Assembly (NCBI GenBank): GCA_023381015.1 | Contig: JAMCTE010000036.1 | Location: forward strand, 1-35,983 | Length of the DNA: 35,983 nucleotides | Reading direction: 5' to 3' | DNA from: Patescibacteria group bacterium | GTDB lineage: Bacteria > Patescibacteriota > Microgenomatia > UBA1406 > GWC2-37-13 | Shown: positions 6,580 through 13,524 of the stretch, piece by piece | Numbering within the stretch: the first letter of the stretch is position 1 | How the letters are laid out: the number at the start of each line of letters is the position of its first letter | Translations under genes and position numbers: made by a program | The notes under the pieces: generated by a model | The model's database searches: none | Told to the model about the DNA's origin: nothing | What the model saw: only the letters and a program-made list of their open reading frames with translations

Positions 6580-7203
6580 ATGAAAAACAGGCTTTGGTAT
6601 ATTTTTTTCGGCTCGGTTTTTTTAGGGGTCTTTTTCGCATTCACCTATGTTGCCCGTGGTTCTGCCTTCAAACAATTTGATTTCGACACCACCGTCAAAC
6701 TGCAAAACCATATTCCGATCAGTTTTGATACCTTGTTTTCATTTTTCAGTTTGGTCGGCAGTTTTGAAGTCATTACCGTAGTTTTTTTGGCAATCATTAT
6801 CATCAACAAAAAGCTCGTTTCCTTTCTCGCCTTTATTCCTTTTTTAGGAGCTCACCTCATCGAGACCATCGGCAAAGCGATCTTCCATCATCCGGGTCCA
6901 CCCCACATGTTTTTCCGCTATAATATCGGTTTTTATTTTCCTTCGACCTATGTCCAACCAGGATATTCCTATCCATCAGGTCATAGCCTAAGAACGATCT
7001 TCATTTCTTTGATATTTTTTTACTTCCTCAAAAAGTCAAAACTCAATTTGGCAAGCAAAATTACCGTCGGCATTTTTATATTTGCCGTCGATACCCTGAT
7101 TCTTGTTTCCCGCGTCAGTTTGGGAGAACACTGGACGACCGACGTCATCGGCGGCGCCATCTTGGGAGCTTCAACGGCGTTTTTTTCCTATTTGTTTTTG
7201 TAA
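6580..7203 (+). CDS. PAP2-family membrane phosphatase
   Basis: The 207-residue protein has about six hydrophobic segments and the three PAP2 motifs in order: KAIFHHPGPP (motif 1), PSGHS (motif 2, near residue 132), and SRVSLGEHWTTD (motif 3, SRx5HxxxD). The family removes phosphate from lipid phosphates such as phosphatidate or undecaprenyl diphosphate at the membrane surface. Motif 1 is normally Kx6RP; here the Arg position is Gly (HHPGPP), which may alter phosphate binding. ATG 6580 is preferred to GTG 6577 because of the -10 spacing. The 3' end overlaps the converging Nif3-like gene by 16 bases. Confidence 0.85.
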   Translation: MKNRLWYIFFGSVFLGVFFAFTYVARGSAFKQFDFDTTVKLQNHIPISFDTLFSFFSLVGSFEVITVVFLAIIIINKKLVSFLAFIPFLGAHLIETIGKAIFHHPGPPHMFFRYNIGFYFPSTYVQPGYSYPSGHSLRTIFISLIFFYFLKKSKLNLASKITVGIFIFAVDTLILVSRVSLGEHWTTDVIGGAILGASTAFFSYLFL

Positions 7204-7538
7204 GTCGTTTCGTGAGGATTCAATACTAGCGGGTAGACGTCGATGGCCACTTCCTCGTATGGGTGGACCTTTTTGATCGCGGCGATGATTTTTTCCAAAT
7301 CCCTCCTGTAGCAAACCGTCTCGATTCTCTCCTCGATGACTTCCTCGAGCTTACCGACCTTACCGATAGTCGGGTGGGCCGTCGGCAACGGAATAAACCG
7401 ACCAGTGCCCTTTACCGAAAAACTATTGTATACATAATCGCCGATGACGCCGGCTCCGGCATCGGCCATCGCTTTGCGGACGACGTTGCCATGGGTTTCC
7501 GGGACAAACACGACTAGTTTCACGGTCTCGTTTTTCAT
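7188..7538 (-). CDS. Nif3/YqfO central-domain-like protein (PII/CutA-like fold)
   Basis: The 116-residue protein matches the stand-alone form of the insert domain of YqfO/Nif3. Visible features are KLVVFVPETHGNVVRKA, GAGVIGDYVYNSFSVKGTG, GKVGKLEEVIEERIETV, and the C-terminal HPYEEVAIDVYPL. This domain forms PII/CutA-like trimers. Its role is unclear, and metal or small-ligand sensing is only a guess. It starts one base after the S66 carboxypeptidase stop, so the two form an operon. No separate promoter or Shine-Dalgarno sequence is seen. Confidence 0.8.
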   Translation of the reverse strand: MKNETVKLVVFVPETHGNVVRKAMADAGAGVIGDYVYNSFSVKGTGRFIPLPTAHPTIGKVGKLEEVIEERIETVCYRRDLEKIIAAIKKVHPYEEVAIDVYPLVLNPHETTYKNK

Positions 7539-7539
7539 G

Positions 7540-8526
7540 TTAGTGTTTCAAAATAGTAATTGTCGCTTCCCTCTCACCGGCGATTATCTCCGCTTCGCCG
7601 CCGATAGGAAAGGTAATCTTAGGATCGGTATGGCCGAAATCGATACCGGAGACGACGGGAATATCATTCAACTCTTTTTTCGTTTTGACGATTTTTGCCA
7701 ACAACTCTTTAGTCAGCCCACTCGCTTTTTGGAAACGGCCGATGAGAATGCCTTTGACTTTTCCAAAGTCCGGCAAATGGATCAGGGATTGCAGATCCCG
7801 GTCGAAAATTACCGGATTGGTACCGGCGTCGTCCTCGATAAACAGCAAAGAATCGTTGATTTCCGGGAAAAACTCCGTCCCCTGGAGAAGGTTAAAAGTA
7901 TTGATGTTGCCGCCGACGACCGTTCCTTTAGCCCGGCCTTCATTGATGACGATTGTGCCCTGGTTGTCCTCAAGGATTCTATTATCCTGGTCCTCAAACC
8001 AAGAGTCATCGCTCCATTTACTGCTGACTTTTATCTCAAAAGGATCATCGGAAAACAAACACTTCTTAAAGTACTCCAGAGTATAATCAAAATACAGTTT
8101 CTGGCCGAAGGTCGAATAGTGCGGTCCGTAATAATTAACCAAGCCGGTTTTGGCAAGAATAGCATCGTTCAAAACGGTAATGTCTGAATATCCGCAAAAT
8201 ATTTTAGGATTGTTTTTGATCAAGTCCCAATCCAAGTACTTCAGCAGTTGATTGGAATTGAATCCGCCGATTACGGTGATGACCGCTCTCACATTCTTAT
8301 TGGAAAAAGCGTCGTGCAAGTCCTTGATCCTCGATTCGATGCTCGACGAAGAAAAATCATCGACCTCTTCAACGTGTTTTCCGAAAGACAACCGTAAACC
8401 CAAATCTACAAACCGACCGTCGGCAATCCGGCGGTTCTGCAGACTCATGATGGACAGCGACCGGGACGGAGCAACAATTCTTACTTCCATGCCTGGCTCA
8501 AGCTTCTCCGGATATATCATCTTCAT
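7540..8526 (-). CDS. S66 family LD-carboxypeptidase / MccF-like serine peptidase
   Basis: The 328-residue protein has the S66 layout: N-terminal MEVRIVAPSRS, then AVITVIGGFNSNQLL (about 81-95), the nucleophile S114 in CGYSDIT, and the Glu/His partners at E231 (FIEDDAGT) and H299 (DFGHTDPK). S66 enzymes act in the cytoplasm. LdcA cuts the terminal D-Ala from tetrapeptide muropeptides, and MccF-type members cut acyl-adenylate toxins. The single-domain form and the GGFNSNQLL motif lean towards the MccF-like branch. A perfect TATAAT ends 6 bases before its ATG. Confidence 0.88.
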   Translation of the reverse strand: MKMIYPEKLEPGMEVRIVAPSRSLSIMSLQNRRIADGRFVDLGLRLSFGKHVEEVDDFSSSSIESRIKDLHDAFSNKNVRAVITVIGGFNSNQLLKYLDWDLIKNNPKIFCGYSDITVLNDAILAKTGLVNYYGPHYSTFGQKLYFDYTLEYFKKCLFSDDPFEIKVSSKWSDDSWFEDQDNRILEDNQGTIVINEGRAKGTVVGGNINTFNLLQGTEFFPEINDSLLFIEDDAGTNPVIFDRDLQSLIHLPDFGKVKGILIGRFQKASGLTKELLAKIVKTKKELNDIPVVSGIDFGHTDPKITFPIGGEAEIIAGEREATITILKH

Positions 8527-8532
8527 TAATTA

Positions 8533-8547
8533 ATTATACGTTATAAT
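8533..8547. promoter_or_regulatory. Back-to-back leaderless -10 boxes (S66 peptidase and FMN protein)
   Basis: Only 27 bases separate two divergent ATG codons (8526 minus, 8554 plus). The minus-strand TATAAT (8538-8533) ends 6 bases before its ATG, and the plus-strand TATAAT (8542-8547) ends 6 bases before its own. The two hexamers are 3 bases apart, so polymerase cannot occupy both at once. Each -35 position would fall at or inside the opposite gene. Confidence 0.6.
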
Positions 8548-8553
8548 ACCAGT

Positions 8554-9033
8554 ATGAGTAAAAAGCCTGTCTTGACAAAAAAAGACGTCCTTGAATTTTT
8601 GAAAGACAAAAAATTGATGGTGTTGGCTACTCACGGAGATTACCCTTGGATTGCCAGCGTTTTTTATTCTTTTGATAAAGACTTGAGTATCTATTTCATC
8701 AGCGCTCCGTCAACGCTCCATGGCAAACAAATGGAAAATAATAAAAAAGTCGCCGCCGCGATCGTTGATTCCCATCAGAAACCATCCGACGCTAAAAAAG
8801 GTTTGCAGATCTATGGCACGGTCGAACAGATTTCCGGAATTAACAAGATAAGTTATGCCATTCGGTTATGGAAAGATTTTTTGAATGTACAAAGACCTGA
8901 CATCAGTTTCGAAAATATGAAAAAAGGTTTGTATAAAGGAAGGATCTATAAATTGACTCCGAAAAAGATCAAGCTCTTCGACCAAGACAAATTCAAAGTC
9001 CCGGACGGCGAGGAGCCGATCCTGGAACTATAA
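8554..9033 (+). CDS. Pyridoxamine 5'-phosphate oxidase-like FMN-binding split-barrel protein
   Basis: The 159-residue product has the split-barrel signature of PNPOx-like proteins: LKDKKLMVLATHGDYPWIASVFY (an edge strand that usually contacts FMN), IYFISAPSTLHGKQMENNKKVAAAI, a Gly-rich KGLQIYGTVEQI, and a basic C-terminal strand RIYKLTPKKIKLFD. It resembles the YhbP-type family. The substrate is unknown; flavin- or F420-type reductase and haem-related roles occur in the superfamily. The next gene starts 2 bases after its stop. Confidence 0.8.
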   Translation: MSKKPVLTKKDVLEFLKDKKLMVLATHGDYPWIASVFYSFDKDLSIYFISAPSTLHGKQMENNKKVAAAIVDSHQKPSDAKKGLQIYGTVEQISGINKISYAIRLWKDFLNVQRPDISFENMKKGLYKGRIYKLTPKKIKLFDQDKFKVPDGEEPILEL

Positions 9034-9034
9034 T

Positions 9035-9295
9035 ATGAATTCTACGTTACAGATGATCTTTGGTTATTCGGGATCAATTTGCGCTTCATTATTGTTCTTT
9101 CCCCAGGTCTGGACGTCTTATAAAACCAAACAAACCAAAAGCCTTTCCTGGTTGAGTATCATCATTGGCCTATTGAACGGACTGTCTTGGGTCGGCTACG
9201 GACTACTCAAAAACGACCCGATCATCTGGGTGACAAATTCGTTGGTTTTTACCGGGGTATTTCTTTTGATGCTCTTAAAGAAGAAATACGGATGA
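9035..9295 (+). CDS. SemiSWEET-type sugar transporter (PQ-loop)
   Basis: The 86-residue protein has three hydrophobic segments and a PQ motif, FFPQVW (about 22-27), in the first helix. This is the pattern of bacterial SemiSWEETs, which work as dimers to move sugars across the membrane down their gradient. Other family-like pieces are QTKSLSWLSI after helix 1 and a Trp/Asn-bearing helix 2 and 3 (GLLNGLSWVGYGLL, VTNSLVF). It is coupled to the FMN-barrel gene and abuts the converging SDR gene with no spacer. Confidence 0.85.
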   Translation: MNSTLQMIFGYSGSICASLLFFPQVWTSYKTKQTKSLSWLSIIIGLLNGLSWVGYGLLKNDPIIWVTNSLVFTGVFLLMLLKKKYG

Positions 9296-10006
9296 TTATT
9301 TGTAGTTGACCCTTACTTCTTCGAGCCAAATCCCTTTCGGTCGAGCAAGCATAAAAACTATAACCGCGGCCAAGTCTTTAGGTTCCATGAATTTTTCAAA
9401 GACACCGGGAGCGAACTTTTCTCCTGTTTTGAAAAACAATCCGGTTTTCATCCCTGCTTGATAGATTCCGGAGACTTTGACATTAGTTTCCCGAAGGTCT
9501 TCCCTGATCACTTCGGTAAAACCCCTGACTCCCCACTTGCTCGCCGAGTAGACCGATTGACCGGGAGGAATCTTGTAACCTGAAGTCGAGGAGACATTGA
9601 TGACGGCCGCTTCGTCCTGTTTTTTTAAAACCGGCAAAACCAACCTGGTGATTTGTATCAAGCCGGTTAAGTTAGTAGCAATGACATCGCTGATGATCTG
9701 CTCCTCTATTTCCTCAACCGGCATTTTTTTCTGCCAGATGCCGGCAATATTCAGGAGCACGTCAACATTAATGAAATCGACGATTATCCTTTTGACGGTT
9801 TGCTTAATTTGATGAATGTCCTTAAGATCGCAAGGATAAACTTCAACTTTGACTCCCTTAATTTGTTTTTTTATTTTAGCCAGTCTATCTCTCCTTCTCG
9901 CAATCAATGCCAGATTGACTCCTTCCCGACTCAATCCAAAAGCAACCGCTTCACCTAAGCCGTCGCTTGCTCCGGTGATGATGGCCGTCTTCCCTTTTAA
10001 AATCAT
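9296..10006 (-). CDS. Short-chain dehydrogenase/reductase
   Basis: The 236-residue classical SDR shows the NAD(P) motif TGASDGLG (11-18), the basic ALIARRRDR after strand 2 (suggesting NADP preference), NIAG near 86, and the catalytic triad S140, Y153, K157 (YSASK). It reduces or oxidises a carbonyl/alcohol substrate in the cytoplasm. The substrate cannot be read from the sequence. It follows the 55-residue membrane protein by 20 bases on the same strand and may share its transcript. Confidence 0.88.
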   Translation of the reverse strand: MILKGKTAIITGASDGLGEAVAFGLSREGVNLALIARRRDRLAKIKKQIKGVKVEVYPCDLKDIHQIKQTVKRIIVDFINVDVLLNIAGIWQKKMPVEEIEEQIISDVIATNLTGLIQITRLVLPVLKKQDEAAVINVSSTSGYKIPPGQSVYSASKWGVRGFTEVIREDLRETNVKVSGIYQAGMKTGLFFKTGEKFAPGVFEKFMEPKDLAAVIVFMLARPKGIWLEEVRVNYK

Positions 10007-10026
10007 ATTGGCAGATAAATAACAAA

Positions 10027-10194
10027 CTATTTAATTTTACTACAGATACCCGTCGGTTTCGGCAGGTTTGGCCGGCCATGTTTTACCCAATTGCCGTTGA
10101 CGCAAATCCAGTCATCTTCTGGACCGCCGACGATAAACCTGAAAATAAAAATTGCCGCTCCAAATAGCAACAGAATAATGATGATTTTTCTCAC
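10027..10194 (-). CDS. Small CPR-type membrane protein with GGPEDDWIC...C motif
   Basis: A GTG start at 10194 opens a 55-residue reading frame ending in TAG at 10027. It has an N-terminal hydrophobic segment (about residues 3-22) and then GGPEDDWICVNGNWVKHG, PNLPKPTG and IC. The W-x-C-x-x-G-x-W-V-x-H-G...P-x-P...C pattern recurs in small proteins I recall from Patescibacteria, so it is called a real gene despite its size and GTG start. Two cysteines (31 and 51) would lie outside the membrane and may pair. The function is unknown. The 18-bp AT palindrome covers its start. Confidence 0.7.
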   Translation of the reverse strand: MRKIIIILLLFGAAIFIFRFIVGGPEDDWICVNGNWVKHGRPNLPKPTGICSKIK

Positions 10195-10210
10195 TTTAAT
10201 TAATTAAAGT
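10193..10210. repeat. 18-bp perfect AT-rich palindrome
   Basis: ACTTTAATT/AATTAAAGT is a perfect palindrome with no spacer. It lies between the Nudix stop (10225) and the GTG start of the small membrane protein, overlapping that start. It may be an operator or a weak hairpin; no regulator is identified. Confidence 0.5.
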
Positions 10211-10224
10211 TACACTTTTCCGTC

Positions 10225-10662
10225 TTAAAGATATTTTTTGAATTCATCTGGATAGTGTTTCAAAGTATACACCGCCCCTGTGTGCATTGGATGCGGAAGC
10301 TGATTTAAGTTAAACCAACCCAGTTCTGACATTTTTTCGGGAACGCCAATGACGACTTTGCTTCTATCAACTTTGACGATGAAAGTAATGATCAACCAAT
10401 GGGTCCTGGTTCTCTTTTCTTGCCTTAAAAGAGAATGGGCCGGTAACTGTTTTTCAATAAAGCCTTTGACGCCATACTCCTCCATCACTTCCCTCAATAC
10501 CGCTTTTTCCAAAGTTTCGCCAATCTCCAGTCTGCCGCCGCCGAAATCCCAATGTCCCCGTTCGTCTCGACATTTGTCTGATCTTTTATGAAGAAGAAAT
10601 TCTTTACCGTCATGACAGAAGAAAGAAACAGAAACTCCAATGAAATCTATTCCTGGCCTCAT
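10225..10662 (-). CDS. Nudix hydrolase
   Basis: The 145-residue product carries a complete Nudix box (Gx5Ex7REUxEExGU) at about residues 42-65: GRLEIGETLEKAVLREVMEE with GV following. This loop binds Mg2+ and cleaves nucleoside-diphosphate-linked compounds, for example MutT-type sanitation. HKRSDKCRDERGHWDFGGG upstream of the box is typical of the wide-specificity NUDIX branch. ATG 10662 (MRPGIDF) is chosen over a GTG at 10671, which would lie within the palindrome. A minus-strand TATAAT (10680-10675) inside the palindrome lies 12 bases upstream of this ATG. Confidence 0.9.
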   Translation of the reverse strand: MRPGIDFIGVSVSFFCHDGKEFLLHKRSDKCRDERGHWDFGGGRLEIGETLEKAVLREVMEEYGVKGFIEKQLPAHSLLRQEKRTRTHWLIITFIVKVDRSKVVIGVPEKMSELGWFNLNQLPHPMHTGAVYTLKHYPDEFKKYL

Positions 10663-10666
10663 AATT

Positions 10667-10698
10667 ATCACTTTATTATATTAATATAATAAAGTGAT
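10667..10698. repeat. 32-bp perfect palindrome between divergent Nudix and cupin genes
   Basis: The 16 bases 10667-10682 are the exact reverse complement of 10683-10698, with no central spacer. Each half contains a TATAAT, minus at 10680-10675 and plus at 10685-10690, so the palindrome presents a -10-like hexamer in both directions. It is almost all A+T except for one C and one G pair near each edge. It may be an operator with symmetric promoters. Confidence 0.65.
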
Positions 10699-10711
10699 TA
10701 CCATAATAAAT

Positions 10712-10717
10712 TATAAT
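10712..10717 (+). promoter_or_regulatory. -10 box of cupin gene, leaderless spacing
   Basis: A perfect TATAAT ends 6 bases before ATG 10724, so transcription should begin at or next to the start codon. GAAGG lies between the two but is too close to the ATG to act as a ribosome site. The 32-bp palindrome ends 13 bases upstream, covering the -35 position. Confidence 0.55.
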
Positions 10718-10723
10718 TGAAGG

Positions 10724-11086
10724 ATGAAGTATATTTCTGCCGGCGGAGGACGAGAGGTTGTTAAAAAAGATTATAAAAAAAGGATTATCTTTGAGCTAGA
10801 AGACTTCAAAGAGCCGGGACACTTACTCCAAATCGTTAATAATTTCGCAAAAACTAAACAATCATATCACCATCATAAAAAACAAACTGAAGTTTGGTAT
10901 ATTTTGGAAGGTGACGCAATCTGGAGGATAAATGGAGTTGAATATAGAGTAAAGCCCGGTGATGCTTTTATCATCAATCCAGGAGACAAACATCAAGCCG
11001 ACAATCAAAGTAATAAGGACATGAAAGTTTTAGTCTTGAAGATTAATTTTCCAAAAGACGATGAAGATTTTTATCTTGACGAATAA
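10724..11086 (+). CDS. Single-domain cupin
   Basis: The 120-residue cupin has both conserved motifs. Motif 1 is YHHHKKQTEVWYILEG (HxHx4Ex6G) near 49-63, and motif 2 is GDAFIINPGDKHQADN near 82-97. Together they supply the His/His/Glu/His metal set. The spacing resembles mannose-6-phosphate isomerase-type and related sugar-binding cupins, but the substrate cannot be assigned. It is divergent from the Nudix gene across a 32-bp palindrome and has its own -10 box. The converging TIM-like gene ends 3 bases after its stop. Confidence 0.88.
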   Translation: MKYISAGGGREVVKKDYKKRIIFELEDFKEPGHLLQIVNNFAKTKQSYHHHKKQTEVWYILEGDAIWRINGVEYRVKPGDAFIINPGDKHQADNQSNKDMKVLVLKINFPKDDEDFYLDE

Positions 11087-11089
11087 TGA

Positions 11090-11737
11090 TTATTGTTTAA
11101 AACCTCCTGCTAATTCACGAAGTTTCGCTCCAGGGTCAGGAGCGGTGACGAAATAGGTCGCCATTAAAACGCCGATCGCTCCGGCGGCTTTCGATTTTTT
11201 TGTGTCTTCGCCGTCATTGATGCCGGCACCTATTATCAAAGGATGCTTTAGTTTTTTGACTAGTTCTCTAATGGCCATTTCCTGTTGATCAATCATGGAG
11301 GTCGTACTGGCAATCAGGTCTTCTTTCTCGTAAGAAACAAGGTCCGCGTCAAGTTGGTCGTACTTTAAAACCATTTCCGGAGTCTGGCCGATAATCATTG
11401 TTTTTAAACCGTATTGTTTAGCTTTTTCAACGGTTTTTAAGACGGCATCCCCGGATAATTTGTGTTCGGAATGGTTGATTAAAACGCCGCTGGCTCCGGC
11501 CGACTTAACAGAATAAGGAGAAACCCAACCGGTGTTTTTGCCTGGATCGATCGGGTCAACGTGTTGAGCCCAGACTTCAATACCAAGTTCTTTTTTGATT
11601 TTATAGATATCGGTTGCCTGGGCAACGGCAATAATCGGCACTCCTGTTTCGCTCGAAACCGTTTTCACAGAAGAAAGAAGTTTCAAGACCGCGTCTCCGG
11701 TCGCCTGTTTATAGGTTTTCAAAGCCAGAAAAATCAT
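11090..11737 (-). CDS. Archaeal-type triosephosphate isomerase-like protein
   Basis: The 215-residue protein matches the short archaeal form of TIM: MIFLALKTY at the start, VWAQHVDPIDPGKNTGW, GVLINHSEH (catalytic His89), a Tyr-Glu pair at the catalytic Glu137 (SYEKED), and GAGINDGED near the phosphate loop. Lys7 is present. Two features differ. The oxyanion Asn of the usual NFKTY is Ala5 (LALKTY), and loop 6, normally YEPPELIGTG, reads YEKEDLIAST. It may be an active but altered TIM (DHAP/G3P interconversion) or a relative with another substrate. A TAAAAT ends 7 bases before its ATG. Confidence 0.8.
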   Translation of the reverse strand: MIFLALKTYKQATGDAVLKLLSSVKTVSSETGVPIIAVAQATDIYKIKKELGIEVWAQHVDPIDPGKNTGWVSPYSVKSAGASGVLINHSEHKLSGDAVLKTVEKAKQYGLKTMIIGQTPEMVLKYDQLDADLVSYEKEDLIASTTSMIDQQEMAIRELVKKLKHPLIIGAGINDGEDTKKSKAAGAIGVLMATYFVTAPDPGAKLRELAGGFKQ

Positions 11738-11744
11738 AGTCTTT

Positions 11745-11754
11745 ATTTTATAAT
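11745..11754. promoter_or_regulatory. Overlapping divergent -10 boxes (TIM-like and MFS genes)
   Basis: The starts of the TIM-like gene (11737, minus) and the MFS gene (11762, plus) are 24 bases apart. The minus strand has TAAAAT (11750-11745) 7 bases before its ATG. The plus strand has TATAAT (11749-11754) 7 bases before a GTG. The hexamers overlap by two bases, so the two promoters should exclude each other. Confidence 0.5.
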
Positions 11755-11761
11755 ATTTTAA

Positions 11762-12946
11762 GTGAAAAAAATTCCCAAAAACGTCGTCATCCTCGGAATC
11801 GTCAGTTTCTTCAACGACCTGTCTTCGGAAATGGTTTATCCGATCATACCGATTTTCCTCACCTCGGTCCTTAAAGCTTCCGTCCCAATTGTCGGATTGG
11901 TCGAAGGCGTCGCCGAGGCAACCTCAAGCATCTCCAAATATGTTTTTGGTGCCTTGGCCGACTATTTCAAAACCCGTAAACCTTTCGTATCCGCCGGATA
12001 TTTTTTGACGGCTTTTTCCAAGGTCATCATCGGCCTAGCAAAAAGTTGGCATTTGGTTCTTTTGGGTCGCTTTCTCGACCGGACCGGCAAAGGCGTGAGG
12101 ACCGCTCCTCGCGACAGCATTCTTCTTGAAAGCACCCAGCCTCACAACAAGGGATTTATCTTCGGATTTCACCGGGCTTTAGACAGCATCGGCGCTGTCT
12201 TCGGCCCGATACTCGCCCTTGTTTTTCTTTATCTGTTGAAAGAGAATATGCGTTGGATTTTTTTCATTGCTTTTATACCATCAATAATCGGGGTCCTGCT
12301 CTTGCTATTATTCGTCAACGAGAAAAAACAGACAACAAAAAACAAAAAAAAGTTTATCAAGATCAACTTCAAAACCCTTCACCCTTCGCTAAAGCTTTTC
12401 TTGATCGCCAGTTTTATCTTTTCTTTAGGCAACAGTTCAGATGCGTTTCTGATATTAAGGGCAAAAAATCTCGGCTTCTCCGTTCTTTTGACGACTTTGA
12501 CCTATGTCGTTTACAACATTTTTTATACGGTCTTCTCGACGCCGGCGGGCAGCCTAGCTGATAAAATCGGCGCCAAAAAAGTCTTTGGGATCGGACTATT
12601 GGCATTTGCCCTCGTCTACTTCTTTTTTGGTTTCATAAAAAATCCTGTCTTCCTCTGGATTTTGTTTCCCATATATGGAATATATATCGCCTTTACCGAC
12701 GGGGTTTCAAAAGCTTATGTGGCCGAGTTCATAAAAAAAGAAGAATCCGGCAGTTATTTCGGTCTCCATCAAACTCTTCTTGGCGTTGGAGCTTTTATCG
12801 CCTCAATTGTCGGCGGCATCATCTGGAGCGCTATCCATCCCGATGCCACCTTCTATTACGGAAGCGTCATGGCTATCCTGGCGCTTCTGATTTTTATTTT
12901 CAGTCGCAGATTCCTGTCAGGATTGTTGATGGAAAAGAATCAGTAG
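11762..12946 (+). CDS. MFS transporter
   Basis: The 394-residue protein starts with GTG and has about twelve hydrophobic segments. It begins VSFFNDLSSEMVYPIIPIFL and contains ISKYVFGALADYFKTRKPFV and the conserved LGRFLDRTGKGVRTAPRDSIL. This combination marks a widespread but poorly studied MFS branch annotated only as MFS transporter. The RTGKGxRxAPRD stretch lies between helices 4 and 5 of the first half. Its substrate is unknown. The end overlaps the converging YSWC-motif gene by 47 bases. Confidence 0.88.
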   Translation: MKKIPKNVVILGIVSFFNDLSSEMVYPIIPIFLTSVLKASVPIVGLVEGVAEATSSISKYVFGALADYFKTRKPFVSAGYFLTAFSKVIIGLAKSWHLVLLGRFLDRTGKGVRTAPRDSILLESTQPHNKGFIFGFHRALDSIGAVFGPILALVFLYLLKENMRWIFFIAFIPSIIGVLLLLLFVNEKKQTTKNKKKFIKINFKTLHPSLKLFLIASFIFSLGNSSDAFLILRAKNLGFSVLLTTLTYVVYNIFYTVFSTPAGSLADKIGAKKVFGIGLLAFALVYFFFGFIKNPVFLWILFPIYGIYIAFTDGVSKAYVAEFIKKEESGSYFGLHQTLLGVGAFIASIVGGIIWSAIHPDATFYYGSVMAILALLIFIFSRRFLSGLLMEKNQ

Positions 12947-13430
12947 TCTTTAATTTATTGCAATCGGGGATACCGTTGCCGTCAAAAACCAACTGCCATT
13001 GACCGTTGACTCTCATGGCTAACCAAATTCCCCCACCGCCCTGTTCAGAGGCTGTCCCTCTGGCAAAATCCGTTTCCACCTTGGTCACCGATACCGTCAA
13101 ACTATTGGCGCTCTGACCGTGTTCCAAGACCAGTTGTTGCTTGACGGCTGATTGAATGACGGCCGTCTCGTCGACTGTTGGCGTCGGGGAAGTCGCTTGA
13201 CAGGGTTCTTCCCAAGTGCGCAGACATTTTTGTTTTAAGTCACACCAGCTGTAACCGGCCGAAATGACACAGCCATGACTATCGCGGTCATTTCCCACGA
13301 CAGGTTGTGGCGTCGGAGTAAGAGCGATTATGGATTGCTTCGGTTGCAAACTGATACTGTATTTTTGCGAAAAAAAATAACCGCCGGCAAAAGCGATCAT
13401 GAGTCCAAGGATAATAAATATATATTTCAT
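12900..13430 (-). CDS. Membrane-anchored protein with DxHGC...YSWC...C motif
   Basis: The 176-residue protein has an N-terminal membrane segment (about residues 3-19) and a Pro/Thr-rich linker. A four-cysteine module follows at about 49-76 (DSHGCVISAGYSWC, then KC and EEPC), and the C-terminal half is globular, with VKQQLVLEHG and a GIWLAMRVNGQWQLVFDGNG strand pair. The cysteine module recurs in small exported proteins of CPR and other bacteria, and its function is not established. The two WQLVFDG-type strands resemble the secretory beta-sandwich of lipoprotein-like domains. It overlaps the MFS gene tail-to-tail. Confidence 0.65.
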   Translation of the reverse strand: MKYIFIILGLMIAFAGGYFFSQKYSISLQPKQSIIALTPTPQPVVGNDRDSHGCVISAGYSWCDLKQKCLRTWEEPCQATSPTPTVDETAVIQSAVKQQLVLEHGQSANSLTVSVTKVETDFARGTASEQGGGGIWLAMRVNGQWQLVFDGNGIPDCNKLKTTDSFPSTILTGICD

Positions 13431-13467
13431 ATTCTTACCAACTGATAATACTCATTTTACCCCTTAG

Positions 13468-13496
13468 TTGACAAAAACAAAAGAAAAGGTTAGCAT
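13468..13496 (+). promoter_or_regulatory. Promoter of the 13525 membrane-anchored protein
   Basis: TTGACA (13468-13473) is followed after 17 bp by TAGCAT (13491-13496, 4/6). The ATG at 13525 lies 28 bases further on, so this gene would have a short untranslated leader. Confidence 0.5.
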
Positions 13497-13524
13497 TCTT
13501 TTATTACAAATTACTTTCTCATTT

